Below are positions 4,902 to 5,561 of a stretch of 5,561 bases of DNA, one piece after another (the stretch's first letter is position 1; every line of letters starts with the position of its first letter). A program made the translations under genes and the position numbers. Source of the DNA: JASFTV01 sp050050615 (GTDB taxonomy: Bacteria; Desulfobacterota; DSM-4660; Desulfatiglandales; HGW-15); assembly GCA_050050615.1 (NCBI GenBank), contig JASFTV010000251.1:1-5561 (forward strand). Reading direction: 5' to 3'. The notes under the pieces are model-generated. The model did no database searches and was not told the DNA's origin. It worked only from the letters and a program-made list of their open reading frames with translations.

Positions 4902-5438
4902 ATGAACGTTGTTTTGATAGGTTTTCGATGCAGTGGGAAGACTTCGGTCGGGAAATTACTGGCCCGCAATCTGACGAGAAAATTCGTGGATCTCGACGAG
5001 GCCGTCATAGAGCTTGCGGGCTGCTCGATTGAAGAAATTGTCCTGTCAAGGGGTTGGGAGCATTTTCGGGACCTGGAAAGAAAAGCCGTGGAGAAATTTA
5101 CAACCCAAGACAACCTGGTTATCGCCGGCGGCGGCGGTGTGGTGAACGATAGGGGCAATGTTGATAATCTAAGACGCAACGGATGGGTTGTATGGCTCCA
5201 CGTGAACGCCCAAGTGGTCAGGGACAGAATGGCAAATGAACAAAGAGCCGGAAAGGTGCGTCCTTCCTTGACCGGCAAAGATCCGCTACGCGAAGTCACG
5301 GATTTGTTGAATCTAAGGATCCCTTTATATGAAAGCGCCCATGACATGCGACTGAACACAAACGAGCTCTCAATTCAGCAAGCGGCAGACTTAATCATGC
5401 GAAAACTGCCGCCCGGAGGCGGAGCGCGGGAACAATAG
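4902..5438 (+). CDS. aroK: Shikimate kinase
   Basis: Cytoplasmic enzyme of 178 residues, the usual length, which phosphorylates shikimate with ATP to shikimate 3-phosphate in the chorismate pathway. Visible motifs: Walker A GFRCSGKTSVGK (7-18); FVDLDEAVIE (28-37), with the substrate- and Mg-binding Asp residues 30 and 32; HFRDLE (54-59), with shikimate-binding Arg56; IAGGGGVV (74-81), the Walker B-like glycine block that contacts shikimate; the lid Arg in KVRPSL (118-123); and NLRIPLYES (137-145), with Arg139 in the adenine/shikimate-contact region. ATG 4902 fits the family start and follows a modest GGGAAG; the frame stays open upstream to 4752 but that stretch is attenuator RNA. The C-terminus (KLPPGGGAREQ) is glycine-rich and probably disordered. 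It is the first structural gene after the attenuator, and aroC begins 2 bases after its stop. aroL is an equally valid symbol. Confidence 0.97.
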   Translation: MNVVLIGFRCSGKTSVGKLLARNLTRKFVDLDEAVIELAGCSIEEIVLSRGWEHFRDLERKAVEKFTTQDNLVIAGGGGVVNDRGNVDNLRRNGWVVWLHVNAQVVRDRMANEQRAGKVRPSLTGKDPLREVTDLLNLRIPLYESAHDMRLNTNELSIQQAADLIMRKLPPGGGAREQ

Positions 5439-5440
5439 CA

Positions 5441-5561
5441 ATGGCCGGCAATTCTTTCGGACAGGTTTTCAGGGTAACGACCTTTGGCGAATCTCACGGC
5501 ACCGGGGTTGGAGTTGCAATCGATGGATGCCCTTCGCGTATAAGCCTCTCCCCGGATGACT
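5441..5561 (+). CDS. aroC: Chorismate synthase, N-terminal part (cut by window end)
   Basis: The first 40 residues of chorismate synthase, which converts 5-enolpyruvylshikimate 3-phosphate to chorismate using reduced FMN. The N-terminus is textbook: GNSFGQVFRVTTFGESHG (3-20) includes the family signature GESHG with its conserved catalytic histidine, followed by GVGVAIDGCPSRISLSPDD. The full enzyme is about 350-390 residues, so about nine tenths lie beyond the window. The start codon is 2 bases after the aroK stop, with only a weak purine-rich site upstream (in the GGAGCGCGGGAAC region), so translation is probably coupled to aroK. Transcription should be governed by the same attenuator. Confidence 0.97.
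   Translation, partial: MAGNSFGQVFRVTTFGESHGTGVGVAIDGCPSRISLSPDD

Overview
The window looks like a piece of a bacterial chromosome, most likely from a Desulfobacterota-type anaerobe (old Deltaproteobacteria). That placement is an inference from gene content: a YedE/YedF/DUF3343 selenium-type cluster, a DUF1858-like redox-disulfide protein and an aroK-aroC pair. No marker gene proves it. Genes are tightly packed, with overlapping ends and clear Shine-Dalgarno sequences.

Left part (about 1-740): a rightward PadR-family regulator. It converges on a five-gene leftward operon (about 3714 down to 743) encoding a YedE-type ten-helix-class membrane transporter with conserved cysteines, a single-domain YedF/TusA sulfur carrier, a DUF3343 protein with a long uncharacterised C-terminal half, a ribokinase-fold protein of the NAD(P)HX-dehydratase type, and a 77-residue DUF1858-like protein with a C-x-C-C cluster. 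These families recur together in selenium-using anaerobes. The set suggests uptake of a reduced sulfur/selenium species and its hand-off along cysteine carriers, but substrate and order of transfer are inferred. Upstream of yedE, on the same strand, lies a tRNA-Sec-like sequence (about 4100-4015). It keeps the CTTCAAA anticodon loop, the TTCGATT T-loop, a long variable arm and a 7-bp acceptor stem, but its T, D and anticodon stems are damaged, so it may be a selC relic.

Middle (about 4101-4639): more than 500 bases without a convincing gene.

Right part (4640-5561): the most striking element. A consensus sigma-70 promoter (TTGACA-17-TATAAG) drives a transcript that encodes a 25-residue leader peptide containing Thr-Tyr-Phe-Tyr-Leu-Tyr-Trp. 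It then forms mutually exclusive helices (1:2, 2:3, 3:4), the last a perfect intrinsic terminator, ahead of shikimate kinase (aroK) and chorismate synthase (aroC, cut by the window edge). This is a complete ribosome-mediated transcription attenuator that appears to sense all three aromatic amino acids and to control the common shikimate trunk rather than a terminal trp or phe branch. I know of no described example with this mixed aromatic code in front of aroK-aroC, but I could not search the literature.
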